Source: Nymphaea colorata
Lineage: Eukaryota; Streptophyta; Magnoliopsida; Nymphaeales; Nymphaeaceae
Assembly: GCF_008831285.2 (NCBI RefSeq)
Contig: NC_045139.1
Span: forward strand, 9,334,204-9,398,203
DNA length: 64,000 bases
Direction: 5' to 3'
Below, one piece after another: positions 23,802 through 35,837 of this stretch. A program made the position numbers and the translations under genes. The stretch's first letter is position 1. The number at the start of each line of letters is the position of its first letter. The notes below the pieces were generated by a model. That model had not been told where the DNA came from. It saw nothing but the letters and a program-made list of their open reading frames with translations, and searched no databases.

Positions 23802-25532
23802 CTATCGATTTTTAAGAATTCGGTATGGTGTTGGTTGTTGTTGGCTCGAAATTTGTTGAATATGCCTTGGCACTTCTCCAACGTGCGGTTTCAGCCGAGA
23901 AACACGAAAGACTGGATGGACTAAGGCCGTTTGTGGGAGCCCTAATCTGTAAGCTGCTTTTCCAATCTTTTGTAGCACTGGGAATGACCCAAGAAACCTT
24001 GGTAAAAGCTTTGATTAAGGCTGCCCTAAGAGAGACTTTTGCATCTTTGGTAATGTTTTGAGCCATATGTAGTCTCCTACCATAAATTCACGATCCTTTT
24101 TGCCCTTGTCATATGTCTGTTTCATTCTAGTTTGGGCTTTGATGATATTCTTCTTGAGTGACGCTAGCACCTCGTCCCTTGTGCTTAGCTCACAATCAAC
24201 CTTTTCTTCTTTTGCCATGCCTTCTTCATATTTTAGAATTGTTGGAGGGGGAACCCCATAGAGAGCTTCATACGGAGTGGTCTGGGTAGACGAGTGCCAA
24301 ATCGTATTGTAGGACCATTCAACCCATGATAGATACTTTACCCAAGAGTTGGGCCTTTCTCTTGCAAAGCAACAGAGATATGTTTCTAAAGAACGGTTGA
24401 CCACTTCACTTTGCCCATCGGTCTAAGGATGGTGGGCAGTACTGAATTGGATTGTTGTCCCCATCTGCTTCATATATTCTCTCCAAAATTTACTCATGAA
24501 GATTGAATCTCTATCGTAGAATATTGTCTGGGGCATGCCATATAGTTTCCCTACGTGATCTTGGTACTTAGTAGCCACCATCTGTACATGATATTTCTTA
24601 GGCAAGGGAACGAAGTGGCTATATCTTGTTAACCTATCGACCACCACGAGTATGGCTTCCTTGTTTTCTGATCGTGAAAGGGCATCTATGAAATTCGTGG
24701 TTACATCAGTCCATGGCTTTTCCGACATTGGTAAGGGATTTAGATGGCCCAGAGGCTTAATTCCCTCATACTTTTCACGTTGACAAATTTGACATTATTT
24801 AACATAATTTCTCACGTCTGCCTTCATTCCGGTCCACCAAAATTGAGCCTTCACTCGGTGGAGTGTTTTGACTACTCCTTCATGGCCTGCTGATGGAGTG
24901 GAATGGAAATGTTGTAGTAATTCTTGCTTTAGGGCCGATTTAGGTGGAACCACCGTGTGGTTCTTTCTCATAAGTAATCTGCCCTTGGTAGTATAGTGGG
25001 GAATGGTCCCCGGTTTTTGAGTGATGGAGGCTTTGATGAGCCTCAACCCTTCATCCTCTAGTTGCTCATTAGCTATTTGGTCCCATAAATTGGTCCCTAT
25101 GATTGAAAGCGTCAAGAATTGTTCACGCAACCTTGATAGTGCATCTGCTGCATTATTGTCTGGCCCTTTCTTATACTCGATTTCAAAATCGTATCCGAGG
25201 GGTTTGGCCAACCACCTTTGTTGTGTTGGTGTTGAAACTTGTTGTTTGAGCATATATTTAAGGCTGTTCTGATCTGTCTTCACGATGAATCTTCGGCCTA
25301 TGAGGTAAGGCCTCCATTTCTCAACTGACAACACTATGGCAAGAAGTTCCTTCTCATATGTCGATAACGGTTTGGCTCGAATGGTGAGAGCCTTTGACAT
25401 ATATGCTATAGGGTGATTTTCTTGGCTGAGGACAGCTCCTATGCCAATGTCACAACCATCTGTTTCAATAGTGAAAGACTTGCTAAAATCGGGCAAGGTG
25501 AGAACAGGTGCTGTCATGAGTGCCGATTTCAA
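23682..25532 (-). pseudogene. Chromovirus RNase H, integrase and chromodomain remnant
   Basis: One frame throughout, interrupted by stops at 24795, 24423, 24015 and 23802. RNase H has FTIETDGCDIGIGAVLSQ, where the usual DAS is DGC, and ends in NNAADALSR. The integrase zinc-binding region includes HFHSTPSAGHEG and an interrupted CQICQ. The catalytic core has DVTTNFIDAL, FYDRDSIFMSKFW and DGQSEVVNRSLE, so the D, D and E residues are all present. The C-terminal GPY/F-like module (GSFPVLQKIGKAAYRL, LVHPVFRVSRLK) follows, then the chromodomain. The TAG stops are of the kind produced by C-to-T change at CAG codons (for example HHP-stop-TDGQ). Confidence 0.92.
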
Positions 25533-25568
25533 TTTCTCAAGTGTCTCTCTTCCTTTGTTTGACCAAGC

Positions 25569-26348
25569 TTATGCTCCTTTCTTAGTCATTTGGGTTAATG
25601 GGGCAGCTATGAGCCTGTAGCCTTGAATGAATCTTCTATAATAGCCGGTTAACCCAAGAAATCCACGGAGTCTTTTCAAGTCTTTTAGCAAAGGCCAGTT
25701 GTTCATTGCCTCTAATTTTTCAGGGTCTGCTTTTACCCCTTCTTTGGATACTATGTGCCCAAGATATCCGATTGAGGGTTGGCCAAAACTGCATTTTGAC
25801 CTCTTAGCATAAAGACGATGTTCCCTCAAAATTTGTAAGGCCGTAGCCAAGTGGGCAGCATGTTGCTCTACTGACTGGCTATATACGAGAATGTCATCAA
25901 AGAATACCAAGATGGAGTTTCTAAGATACCTCTTGAAAACATCATTCATGCACCTCTAGAATGTGGCGGGTGCATTGGTTAAGCCAAAAGGCATCACCAA
26001 TAACTCATAGTGTCCATCATGAGCTCTAAAAGTTGTTTTTGGAATGTCTTCATCGTGCATTCTAATCTGATGGTAGCCTACCCATAGGTCTATTTTGGAA
26101 AACACAGAGGCACCGGTTAACTCATATAGAAGTTCATCGATTACCGGTATGGGATGCCGGTCCTTCACGGCTGCCTCATTTAGCGCTCTATAGTCTACGC
26201 GGAAGCGCCATGTGTTATCTTTCTTTTTAACTAATAAGACTGGCGAGGAGAAAGGACTGCAGCTAGGGCGTATGATACCACCCTCTATCATTTCCTTAAC
26301 CAATCTTTCAATTTCTGCTTTTTGGTGATGACATAACGATATGGCCAA
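25569..26348 (-). pseudogene. Chromovirus reverse transcriptase remnant
   Basis: Fingers and palm read [48 protein letters not shown], then TAG at 25956-25958 replacing Gln, then the catalytic VFFDDILVYS and the connection segment SIGYLGHIVSKEGV and LKRLRGFLGLTGYYRRF. The catalytic Asp pair is intact. The frame then meets a TAA at 25569-25571 before RNase H. Confidence 0.93.
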
Positions 26349-26972
26349 ATGTTGACAGGTTCAGCACCCTGATTCATGATGATTTTATGGTCATAAGCTC
26401 GACGTGGAGGAAGACCCATCGGTTCCTCAAAGAGATCTGAAAACTGTTCAAGCACGTGTTGAACCTTGGCTGGTATATTTTCTTCTTGCTCATCTTTGGC
26501 TGGTAAGTCCGTGGCCATAGTAACAACCCAAAATGATGGTTGTTGGGTGACTAGTGCTTTAAGTGCTGCCTTTGGCTCAACGTTGGTATTTAGTGCCTTT
26601 AGGGTGATGTTTTGGTCACCTCCCTCCTTAGCAAAAGACATACTCATGTCTTTTGAAATTTCAAGAGATGTCCCCTAGAGTCTCTAGCCATTGTACCCCC
26701 AATACCACATCGACACCACCAATGGGGAGTACTAAAAGATCGACCGCGAATGGCACCTTTTGCATGCATAGTAGGACGCCTTTGCACTTTTGGGTGCATA
26801 CGAGTTTGGACCCATCTCCTACCACGACTGAGATTGGCTGTTGTTCTTCTAGTGGGCACCCAATTGCTTGAGCTGCCTCTTCACTAACAAAATTGTGTGT
26901 AGCACCCGAGTCTAGGAGTACTACTACTTTATGCTTTCGAATCCCGCATGGCATTTGGTCGTTTGGGGTCAA
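26349..26972 (-). pseudogene. Chromovirus protease and linker
   Basis: The retropepsin motif [15 protein letters not shown] lies near 26910-26955, followed by the [14 protein letters not shown] segment. A stop follows at 26661. The downstream linker to RT (26647-26360: [13 protein letters not shown]) is in another frame, and the RT returns to the protease frame, so two compensating indels are needed. Confidence 0.9.
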
Positions 26973-28392
26973 TCAAGGCATGACATGTCCCTTCAATAGT
27001 CTCTGATGCATTAGTATCCATTTTGGCTTCATTCGGACTAGGTGGAACTAAGTCTTGGCTAGACTCTTCTTCTTCTTCATCGCTGTCCTCCATGACCTCA
27101 AAAACTTGAAGGTTTTTACACTTGTAAGTACGACTCCATGGTTCCTTACAGTTTAAACATTGATTATTTTTTATCATTTGTTCCCTCTTTTGCCTAGTTA
27201 TGTACGTGGTAGACACTCGATCATGGTAGAGGGGTTTTTGTTCTTCTCCTTTGTAGGGCATAGGCTTTCTTGGTGGTAGCCCTTTGTACTTGGTTGGCTC
27301 GTTGCCCTTGTAGGGTTTTCGTAAGGCATTCTTGCGCCTATTTCTCTCTTCTACTGCTCGAGCCTCAGCAAAACATTCAACCAAATCAGTGTATTTTCTT
27401 TGTTGTACGTCTATCTTGACTTCCTCTTTGAGGCCACCAATGTAGGCACTGATTAGTGAGTTGGTGCTCCAATCAACCATGGATGAAAGACTTTCAAATT
27501 TGCTTTGGTACTCTTGGACTGAGGACGTTTGTACCAAATCTTTAAGTTCTATGTCAAAGTCTATGTAGGCTGAATCACCAAATCATGTTTGCAAACCCTC
27601 ACTGAAATTTTCCCAAGTGATGTTGGGCTAATGGCGTTTGAAGCAACGATACCACTTCATAGCTTCTCCATCAAAGTTGAGGATAGCTGTTGTAATCCAT
27701 TCATTTTCCAGAACGCCATGGCAATCAAAATACTCTTCAACCTTGAAGTTCCAATCTTTGGCATCAACCCCTATGAAACGTGGGAAGTCAATCTTAACGG
27801 CTGGGGTTCTTCTTCTTGGCTGAGTTTGGTTGTGTCTGCCTCTAAAGGGTTCTCCTTCAACAAACACATTATCCTTGTCTTCCTCACTTTCGTCTTTGCC
27901 CTGGTTCTTACTAAAATGCTGGTTTTGGGGAGCTTGTTGCTGGCTGCTAGAGCCGAACCTAAAATGGAAATCAGGCCCTTGTTGGTGTCCCTTGCTTCCT
28001 TGGCCTTCGGGTTGCCTGGTGCCATTATGGCTGAAGTGATCGAACTGGTTAAAATTGCTGGAAAAAGGTGGGACAAATTGGTTGTTCATTGGCGCATTGC
28101 CTTTGTCCTGATTCGGGTGGGGGCGTTGTGTGGTTCGGTCAGATTGTTCCATTCTTTTCATTAAAGTGTTTTGGCCAGCAATCAAGGAGTTCATCAGGTA
28201 CCATTCATCAAGTTTAGTAAGGGACTTCTTGTACTCATGTAGTTCATTACGCATGCACTCAAGGGAATTCACTTGGCCTTGGTGTAAAGTTTCCATATTG
28301 AGTAAGTTGGATTCGACTTGTTCTTCTCAGCTGGAAGTCTCAACTTCTTGCTCGGGAGAATCATGGACAGTGGGTTTGGCCTTCTTCCCCAT
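26929..28392 (-). pseudogene. Chromovirus gag remnant
   Basis: The start is inferred at 28392 (ATG, MGKKAKPTVHDSPEQEVE), 32 codons upstream of a second ATG. An in-frame TGA lies shortly after. The retrotransposon gag core (VEEYFDCHGV, MKWYRCFKRH) is interrupted by a stop at 27628-27630. The zinc knuckle is defective: CLNCKEPWSRTYKC has Tyr where His should bind zinc. Gag and protease overlap in different frames at 26929-26972; chromoviruses usually use one frame, so an indel is the likely cause. Confidence 0.88.
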
Positions 28393-29239
28393 TGAAATTT
28401 CTGCTCTTCAAACAATCAACGATCTGTTGCTACCGCTAACGGCTGAAGAGGAAACCACTTGTTATTGGGCTGTTCGCTAGAAATTCTTCAGAAAACCAGT
28501 GCTGCTTGTAAATTCAATAACTTTAAGTCCATAATCTAAAAATCGTGAAACTTGGTTGAAAAATACTAGACACGCTAGGGAATCCAACGACACTAAGTTC
28601 AGTTTAGGTCGATCTGCGTAGAACGTCACGCCTGGACCTCGTTTGTCTAGCTCGTCACTCGTTCTTAGCCGCGCAAGAAATTTTCAGCGACAGAGGTCCA
28701 CTAAAAAAATCATAACTTTTCAACTGTAACTCCAAAAAATCTGAAATTTTGACTGGAGATACCTGAAAAGTAGGCACTTCCAACAAGCCTAAACTTGACC
28801 AATTCCGATGCGGGAGGTGACAGCACCGGCAACCGGAATCCTCATAGTTTTTGGTTTTTCACGGCAACCAGAATCCTCATAGTTTCTGGTTTTTCAGAAA
28901 CTGTAATACACAGGCTGCTGATTATGTAATTCGACCATTGCTGCACCAATTGAACTCCGTTTCTCACGAAATTTAGACAGAATATTTCTAAAATATTTAC
29001 GAACAGGTGGGTAGGAAGCTCACTCACAGATAACCAGAACTTTGCCTGATATACTTGTTTGATTGGTCTAGACTGTTCTCACTTTTCTTCAGACAACTGC
29101 TATTCTAACACAACCTGCTATGAAATCCGAGTGTATACTTCCTAAACTCAACTGAAATCTGATATAACCTGCTGCCAAACTGAAAAATCTTCTGCCACAA
29201 TTTGAAAACCAAACTGAATTCTACCACTGGCTGCCGCAA
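28393..29239 (-). other. Chromovirus 5' leader
   Basis: Non-coding stretch between the primer site and gag. It contains the 35-bp tandem duplication described separately. No protein is supported. Confidence 0.7.
28828..28897. repeat. 35-bp tandem duplication in chromovirus leader
   Basis: Units 28828-28862 and 28863-28897 share GGCAACC, GAATCCTCATAGTTT and TGGTTTTTCA with three differences. Confidence 0.9.
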
Positions 29240-29257
29240 GTGCGCTTTGATACATAC
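29240..29257 (-). other. Chromovirus primer binding site
   Basis: On the element strand, just inside the 5' LTR, the sequence GTATCAAAGC matches the initiator methionine tRNA primer site (GTATCAGAGC) with one difference. It is offset a few bases from the LTR end. Confidence 0.65.
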
Positions 29258-32200
29258 TGGTAGGAACCTACATCCGGTAGCAATTTCAAAGCCCGAGAAG
29301 AGAACCCACGTCCAGGATCAACTCGCGGGAGCCTAAAGTCCAAACTTAAGCAAATTACATTCACAAAACTTTTCCCGCCGGACAGCAACCCCAGCTTAAT
29401 AGTACCCTGGGTATAAGATACAAATATGTTTTCCCTTACTCAAATCTTCAATCCTATTACAAAACTGAGGGGATTAAGGCTTGTACAAACGCGAACGATA
29501 CAGATTTAACTCTCACAACTCACTCATCAATCATTCACAAACCATTCATACAATCCCTAAGAACGGCCAAAGCATGCCCTTTCCCTTTCGTGGTCTAGCT
29601 ACTCGCAGCCGTGTCCTTGGCAAGGTGCCTTGGAGGGACTACTGACAGTAGCAAATGGCTAGAGCCTGGCTTAGAAAGCAAGTACACCGAATAACCCCTT
29701 TCTATAGGTTGTTTAGAAGTTACCTAGCCAATGAGAGATAAGCTTAAACAGCAATAGGATCCGAGAGAAAACCAGTGGCTCAGCCACTCTCGAATATCGC
29801 AGCAAGGAGGTGGAGTGGAGGCTAGACCCGCTTGGTCTAGGACACCTGGTCTTCTAGTAAGAGCTGCCGAGAGTGATGGAGGATCACAACAACAGAAGTG
29901 GATGGTGTATGGCTGCTGCAGGCCTTGGTCAGCCAAGAGAGACAACAAAGTGACGGAGGAGTGCCCAGATGAAGCCAGGGGCTCGGCACACCTGGCCGAT
30001 GTCACCTTGGCACCTAGGAAGATGTTCGGGAGATGGTTGCAGTGAGGGAGGCTGCAAGATGACTTACTTGCTGTAGTATAGATGAAAATTTGATCACGTG
30101 CAATCCTTGGAGATGAACCTACCTAATGGACTCCAAGGGGTCAAACCGAGCCCGAAACAAGGATTGAGCTCGGAGTGGGATTAGGTAGTTTCGATTTGGG
30201 TTAGGTTGTATAGAGTCGGGAGATGGAGATTAATTGCTAAGGGTTGGTTATGGCTTAGAGATAGACTAAGGGTTAGGCGTATGATGGTGGAGGGTTAATC
30301 CTACGAGAGAGTGAAATTAAGATTAGGTGAGATGACTTCTAATGATGAGAGGTGGCTCTTAATTAGTATGGTCCGTTATGAGGATGGGTTACACCAAGGG
30401 GCAGGCGTGAGGGGTTATGTCACTAATAATAACTGTGGCTACTAATGTGGAGATAGAGGAGTGGCTACTAATGAGGAGATGGAGGACTTAACACAAGGCT
30501 GGAGGCTGATTAAGGCTGTCAGGAAGTGGGAAGGGTCAGTTACTGAAGTTGGATGGGCTAAGGTAAGCAAAATGCTTCCTAGCTAAGAGGAGTGTAATGT
30601 ACCTTTAATGCCTCAATGATGGAGAATTGAGGTGCGAGATGAAGTGAAGGGGTGATTGCTCAAGGGAGGATGGATGGCTATGATGAAAGCTCAAGGGAGT
30701 TTTGTAACTCCTTACTTAAAGATGAGAAGCCCAAGGGAGAAGCGTTGATTTGTAACGCTCGCCGCTTGCACTTCTTTCTTTTAGGCGCTTAGGAGGTGGA
30801 ATGACTACAATGCCCTCACCAATTGAATTTTAACTTAATAACCAATAATACTGACCATGGGCAATTTGGGAAAAGATGGAAGTTATTGAGTGCCCCTTGT
30901 TTCCGGCCTGAAAAATAGCAGCGTTCAGGATTCCGGCGAGCAGGCACATAATTCCGATTGGAAGTTGGTTCCCCGCAATGGTTGGACGGATTCAACTGCA
31001 ATTTGGTGGGGATGTTGCTAAGGCCTGGGCGGTTGTACTGGAATAAACGAGAGAGTGAGACCCGCCCTGGTTTGCTTCAGAGTTTGCCTGCAACGTCCGT
31101 CCGATGGCTGTTTGATTCCGCCAAGACGTGAACACGAATTTGCTCAATTTTTGGAGAATTTCTATCTCCTTTGTCGACAGCAATTCCTCGATTGAGTGGG
31201 AGTTGGATTGCTACTGCCGTAGACGAGTTTCCAACGGAATGAACTGGTCAATTTCACTGAAATTCTATTGGCCGTCTACCAACGGAATTCCAACGAGCTC
31301 TCTCTGTTTCTCACCGTGAAAATCAGTCCTCTAAGAGCTACCGTCGATCCTCCTTTCCGGCACTCTTTCTCTCTGTTTTTGGCAGAGATCAAGTGGCCTA
31401 CTAGGAATTATTTGAACTAGTCTTCTGCTCTGCTCAAGTAGGGAAGGAGCCGGGAGATTATCAGCACCTACCTCATCTCTTGCAGACTGGAGTCTTGCGC
31501 TTGGGTACTAGGCGACTAGAGCCACGAGTCGCTCTCCTCCAAGCCTTCCTGATTATCTTCTTCTACCTCTAACTCCTTTCGGGGATGGAGAAGTTGCACC
31601 GTGAGAAGGTGGCGATTCAGTAGGGAAATTTGTGCGTTGGAAGAAGGTGCTCCAAGAGGATTTCCACTGGCCTCAAGGAACGTCTTCAAACCTGTTTTGC
31701 TTCAACCAGAGCCATGAGTTGGAGCCTTGGGATTCCAGTCACGAGTGGTAAGACGATGAGAGGAACAGAGAGGCGGGAGCCAATTTCACACGGAAACTTC
31801 AACTTTGATTCATAGATTGCATAATGAAAAAAGACTTACAAAAGAATTTAAGTACTTAAAATAAAACTGGTTCTAACATATGAACCGAGACACTTACTGA
31901 AATAAAAGACTCGACTATTAGCAAATGCATAAAAGGCAAATCGAGACGAGACGTCTCGGAAGTTCAGTGACATTGGCTTCTCCCTCGCAGGTTCAGCCAT
32001 ATAACCTGCCTAAGTTCGGCCTTAGGCTTGCCACGCGTGGACTGGGTGAGGACTAGACTCAGGGTTTGAACTCGCTATAACCGCATCTAGGTCTAGTTCT
32101 CGTGCCTGCTCTGCCTTGAAGTCTTCAGCCTGCTGCTCGCACTCTGCTGATGATGCTCTGCCCACACCGCCCGCTGCATCAACTTCAAGTTCTACGCTAG

Positions 32201-32316
32201 CCTCCCTTAGCTCATCTACGCTTTTCATCATGTTGGCCGATGGCGCTTGGCTCTCTTGGCCTTGCTTGGCCATGCTGGCCCTGGTTCTTGGCCTCCTGGT
32301 GGGAAGGTTTGCATCA
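29258..32316 (-). repeat. Chromovirus 5' LTR (3059 bp)
   Basis: Direct repeat of 20657-23652 with the same ends (CCTACCA at the element-strand end, TGATGCAAACC at the start). It is about 60 bp longer because of local gains near 30440-30480 and 31325-31410. Confidence 0.93.
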
Positions 32317-32321
32317 GGTGA
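32317..32321. repeat. Chromovirus right target-site duplication
   Basis: GGTGA, an exact repeat of 20652-20656. Confidence 0.9.
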
Positions 32322-32375
32322 CGACAATGTCACTGGACAAGCTGAACTTGTTACGGCATATCGACGATATTGATG
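32322..32375 (-). pseudogene. RING-H2 remnant R3a (part 2)
   Basis: The minus strand carries codons resembling KFSLSSDIVV that precede TTCHNTYH at 20656 once the chromovirus is removed. They correspond to the segment between the first and second zinc-ligand pairs of R2. Confidence 0.55.
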
Positions 32376-33560
32376 AGCACATTTTTATTTATTTTTACAT
32401 AGTTTTCATGTGCAACCATTCTTCTTTCTTTTGAAGTGCATATTTGTTGGATGCACAAACACGTGCAACCAAGATCTTTTAACACAAAATTCATGTAGTT
32501 TGAGATGTCATATCATATCCTTGTGGTTTTTGTTGTCTTGATATTAATCATTGAAGTTCAATCCATATGCCTGGCTGGGAAAGACGGGAAAGCATCATTC
32601 CCTCTCTTATTCATACATGCCTGGCTGGCCCTAATACATAGTGGCTTGACTTTAAACCCTCTAATTAGCATGAAATTTTAAAGAAAATAAGGAAGCCTTG
32701 TAACTGAAAGCATTTTTCAGGGCATGGCACAAATCGACACAAACCCAACCAGGCCATGGAGATAAAAAGTGATCAGAATTGAAGAAAAAAATTGAACCAG
32801 TTCAATATCAGGTGATTTTTTTTCCCCAATGTTTACAACTTGGAGGAAAAAAACTAACACAAGACAATTTCATGCTTTCCCAATAAGGTAAAAAAAAAAT
32901 ATCATACAATATTCATAAAGTAACAAATAATAAAATAACATAGTAATTTGTCCACATCAAGTGTGCCAAAAAAAGGAAGAGAAAAAAACAAAAAACGAAA
33001 AGGATTGCATATTCAAGGCAGTTCTCATGACAGCCCCCTATAAGTCCCACACTAATGGCTCAACTGATTTCATTCCCTCTAGTTATCAAATAGGGCTGTG
33101 TCGCGTAGCTAGAAATACAAATGGAGAATACCAAATGGTTGGCATCCTTTTCTTATACTTGGTCTTGAGGCCATCCTATCCAAGGACGAAGCGAGAAATT
33201 TTTTATGAGGAGGGCGAATTAAAGTTTTTAAATTTTAACAAAGGCCAAAATTGTCACGGGCTTACTTTCATTGGCCCATGCTATCTGGCAATAGTTCCTT
33301 TGCCGTAAGCCTAAAGGGGCTTAAGAGTGTGCAAGAGACTTGAGAATAGCGAGGGTGTGCGGAAATCAAACATTGCAAGGAAATGAAGGGATGCTCTTAC
33401 AATGGGCATAAATTGCATTGATCACAAAAGTGATGTAAGCGAAGAGGTTTGAAAAGAAATCCCAAGCTTACTTGCATAGGATGGCCAAGGCCTCTTGTAG
33501 GATTCAGATGCTGACCACCCCAAACACAAAATCCTCAACATACACTTGGGGCCAGTGGGA
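32376..33560. repeat. Unit W, copy 2
   Basis: Parallels 61114-62300 (GAGCACATTTTTATTTATTT, CCCTCTAATTAGCATG, AAATTGTCACGGGCTTAC, GCATTGATCACAAAAG). No confident gene. The 115-codon plus frame at 32961-33308 is not conserved in copy 3. Confidence 0.75.
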
Positions 33561-33566
33561 GGGTGC

Positions 33567-33900
33567 TCAATTACAAGTAAACAAAAGCATAAACCAAAGA
33601 CATTGTAAACAAACTAGAAAGTAAGCAAAAATAGATTCAAGCACAAGAGAACAGGCTCCCTCATTCAAATCATGCGTCGTCCTTGGCCCCAAAATGTTGC
33701 ATGGTAGTCCAAAACTTCTTATGGATGTCATTGATTCAATAGGAAGGTGTACTCCCACGTCAGCTTCTGCTCGCACATTATCTTCACTAAGTACTTATTC
33801 GGCTCTCCAAGATAGTTTATTTTGTGTTGAAGAATCTGCTCCATCTGTCCATCCACTGCTTGCTTTGTTGATGATGGTGCACTTTGTAGGATCATTTAAA
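33567..33900 (-). pseudogene. Chromovirus 3' tail with chromodomain remnant (W2)
   Basis: The minus strand, about 33757-33880, reads VDGQMEQILQHKINYLGEPN, then KYLVK, six residues, LTWEYTF. This has the layout of a chromodomain (VEQIL...YLVK...TWE). It is followed by DHATFWGQ-type codons and a purine-rich stretch typical of the pol/PPT end. It is homologous to 62440-62560 but in a different duplication copy, and unrelated in detail to the 11.66-kb element. Confidence 0.6.
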
Positions 33901-34135
33901 CTCCGCTCAGATCATTTAAACTTGGTTAAATGTTTTAGACAAGTTGACGCGTTAAACAAGTCAGGAAAAAAAAACTGATTAACATGTATGAGTTAAAGTA
34001 GTTAAGTGAGTGGAGCTCTAGCTTGACACTATACAACCGAGTCGAGCTCAAGGATGTTATATGGAGCTCAACTTCAGTTCAAGCCGATCTAGAACTCAAG
34101 TCTTTTGAGTTGTGCCAGCTCGCGTGCCCTGATGC
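33901..34135. repeat. Degenerate GAGCTC-rich repeat
   Basis: Words such as GAGCTCAAGG and TCGAGCTCAA. It belongs to the same loose class as 11206-11480. Confidence 0.4.
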
Positions 34136-35830
34136 TGATTTAAAATTGAAACTTCCGTAGATGCAACTTGCTGTTCAAATTGCACATCGCATGGGTGTAA
34201 ATTAATACTCATATATACAGTAAAGTGAAGCCAGATGATCAGTCTTAAGTATCAATACCACAAGGATGTGATTGACAACTAAAATTAGCATAATTATGAT
34301 GCAAATTATTATGGATCTTTCGAACCATTCGAAGAATTAAACGTCCGACGAATTTGAACCATCTTGTGATGGAGTGATCAAGATGGAAACCATCACAAAT
34401 GAAGTGACGCATTTCAAACAAGTATAAAAATATTTAGATAGTCGAATAATCACAAATGAAGGTTTTTAAAAGGAGAAAAAAGAGATTGTAAAAAGGTTAA
34501 AAGCTAAAAAAGTGCATTTCATTATCAAATTTTTTTAAAATACCCAACCCTTTCTCAATTTCCCTTGAGCGTATATTTGTTGTGAGCATACCGCTGTAGA
34601 CTTGGGTCGACTTAGGGGACACTTGATCAATTAGAGTGTCCAACAATTCATGGTTCAAAAAAAATAGGGCTACGTAAAAGAATAATCAAACTGACAACCA
34701 AACTCTGACCAACTAGCTATGCCCCTTCGTTGACTGTTCCACCCATAACAAGAAACACAACCAAAATGGACATCCTATTTTTTTCCAACATTGGATCCTC
34801 GAATAATCACAAGAAAATAAAGTTAATTTATTCAAACATACCCAAACCAAGTTTATAAAATTGGGTTTTTAATTGGACTTTTACAAAATTTAGTTTTCAC
34901 GAAATCAAGCTTTTTAATGGTATCATTCAAACACTTCAAAATCTGTCTTGAAGACGTAGTCTTGTCATAGTGATACCTCCTAAATATGGCAGTGTACATG
35001 TTAGGGGGTTGAACACACCAAGTTTGACTGGCTTTCTAGCAGTGAAGTGCATTGTCCTCTTAAACACCAAGTTTGACTAGCTTCCAATCAATGTAGACAA
35101 ATTGCCAATTTATTTTATTTATTTATTACTTTACAAAATATTGATGTTATTTTTTTTTAATTTACCGACTAGGAAAGCAAGGAATTCTTTCGAACTAGTT
35201 TTTCCTCAAAAATTAATATTGGTGGAAAGAGCGGGATGAAAAGTAATTTTATTCGCATAAGTTTGCTCCTTCAATATTTCCTTTGTATGCCTTAACGCTA
35301 CTGATTGATCATGTAAATACTGCGGTCTTCTAGCTTGAACAAATTTGATTCTCAAATATCAGATCCCATGATCAAATTTAAGAAATTTATGAAGAACTGC
35401 CCGACTCTTCAAGTAATTATAAAATAATGACTCGATGTTTGGGAAATTACAATAACAGTTTGAGTTAAAATTCAAAAACACGAGCTCATAAACAAAGAAT
35501 GTTAAAATATATTTTAATAGATTGGTTTGGTTTTAATAAAAGAACCTCCCTTTCTAGCAGTCTCTCTTCCGGTTTATGAACCTTTTGGTCTAATTTGCAG
35601 CTACAGCTGAAACGAAGGTTAAATATTCGCATAGAAGAATCCAAAAAGGTCCATTTTTCGAGACGTACAGCTTAACATTTTTTCATTTAGAAAGCATGTC
35701 TTCGTACGTTATTTTGTAAATGTCCAGCAATTAGCAATCTTCAAATTGTTTAACGGTTCCATGTAAATATACCAACAATTGAGAGTTTTTTGCAATTTCC
35801 ATTTTTCTTTTCCTCCACCTTGACTATATG
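34136..35830. other. No recognisable gene
   Basis: A/T-rich unique-looking sequence with no long frame. A short stretch near 34320 (TCGAACCATTCGAAGAATTA) faintly recalls the CACTA-like fragment, too weak to call. Confidence 0.5.
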
Positions 35831-35837
35831 CATGTAG

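Larger units (their letters stand above)
20657..32316 (-). mobile_element. Ty3/gypsy chromovirus, full length (11,660 bp), inactive
   Basis: Two long direct LTRs (20657-23652 and 29258-32316), a minus-strand gag-pol with domain order gag, protease, RT, RNase H, integrase, chromodomain, a tRNA-type primer site next to the right LTR, a polypurine tract next to the left LTR, and a perfect 5-bp target duplication GGTGA. RT before integrase defines Ty3/gypsy, and a C-terminal chromodomain defines a chromovirus. The paralogous locus at 61053-61057 shows the uninterrupted target. The coding region has several stops and frame changes and the LTRs differ by substitutions and indels, so the insertion is not recent. 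Confidence 0.95.

Noticed and set aside
23583-24066. Plus and minus frames overlapping the integrase end (for example 23812-24066 minus)
   Set aside because: Out of phase with the integrase/chromodomain frame, which itself shows clear homology.
27589-28164. 191-codon plus-strand frame
   Set aside because: Antisense shadow of the chromovirus gag.
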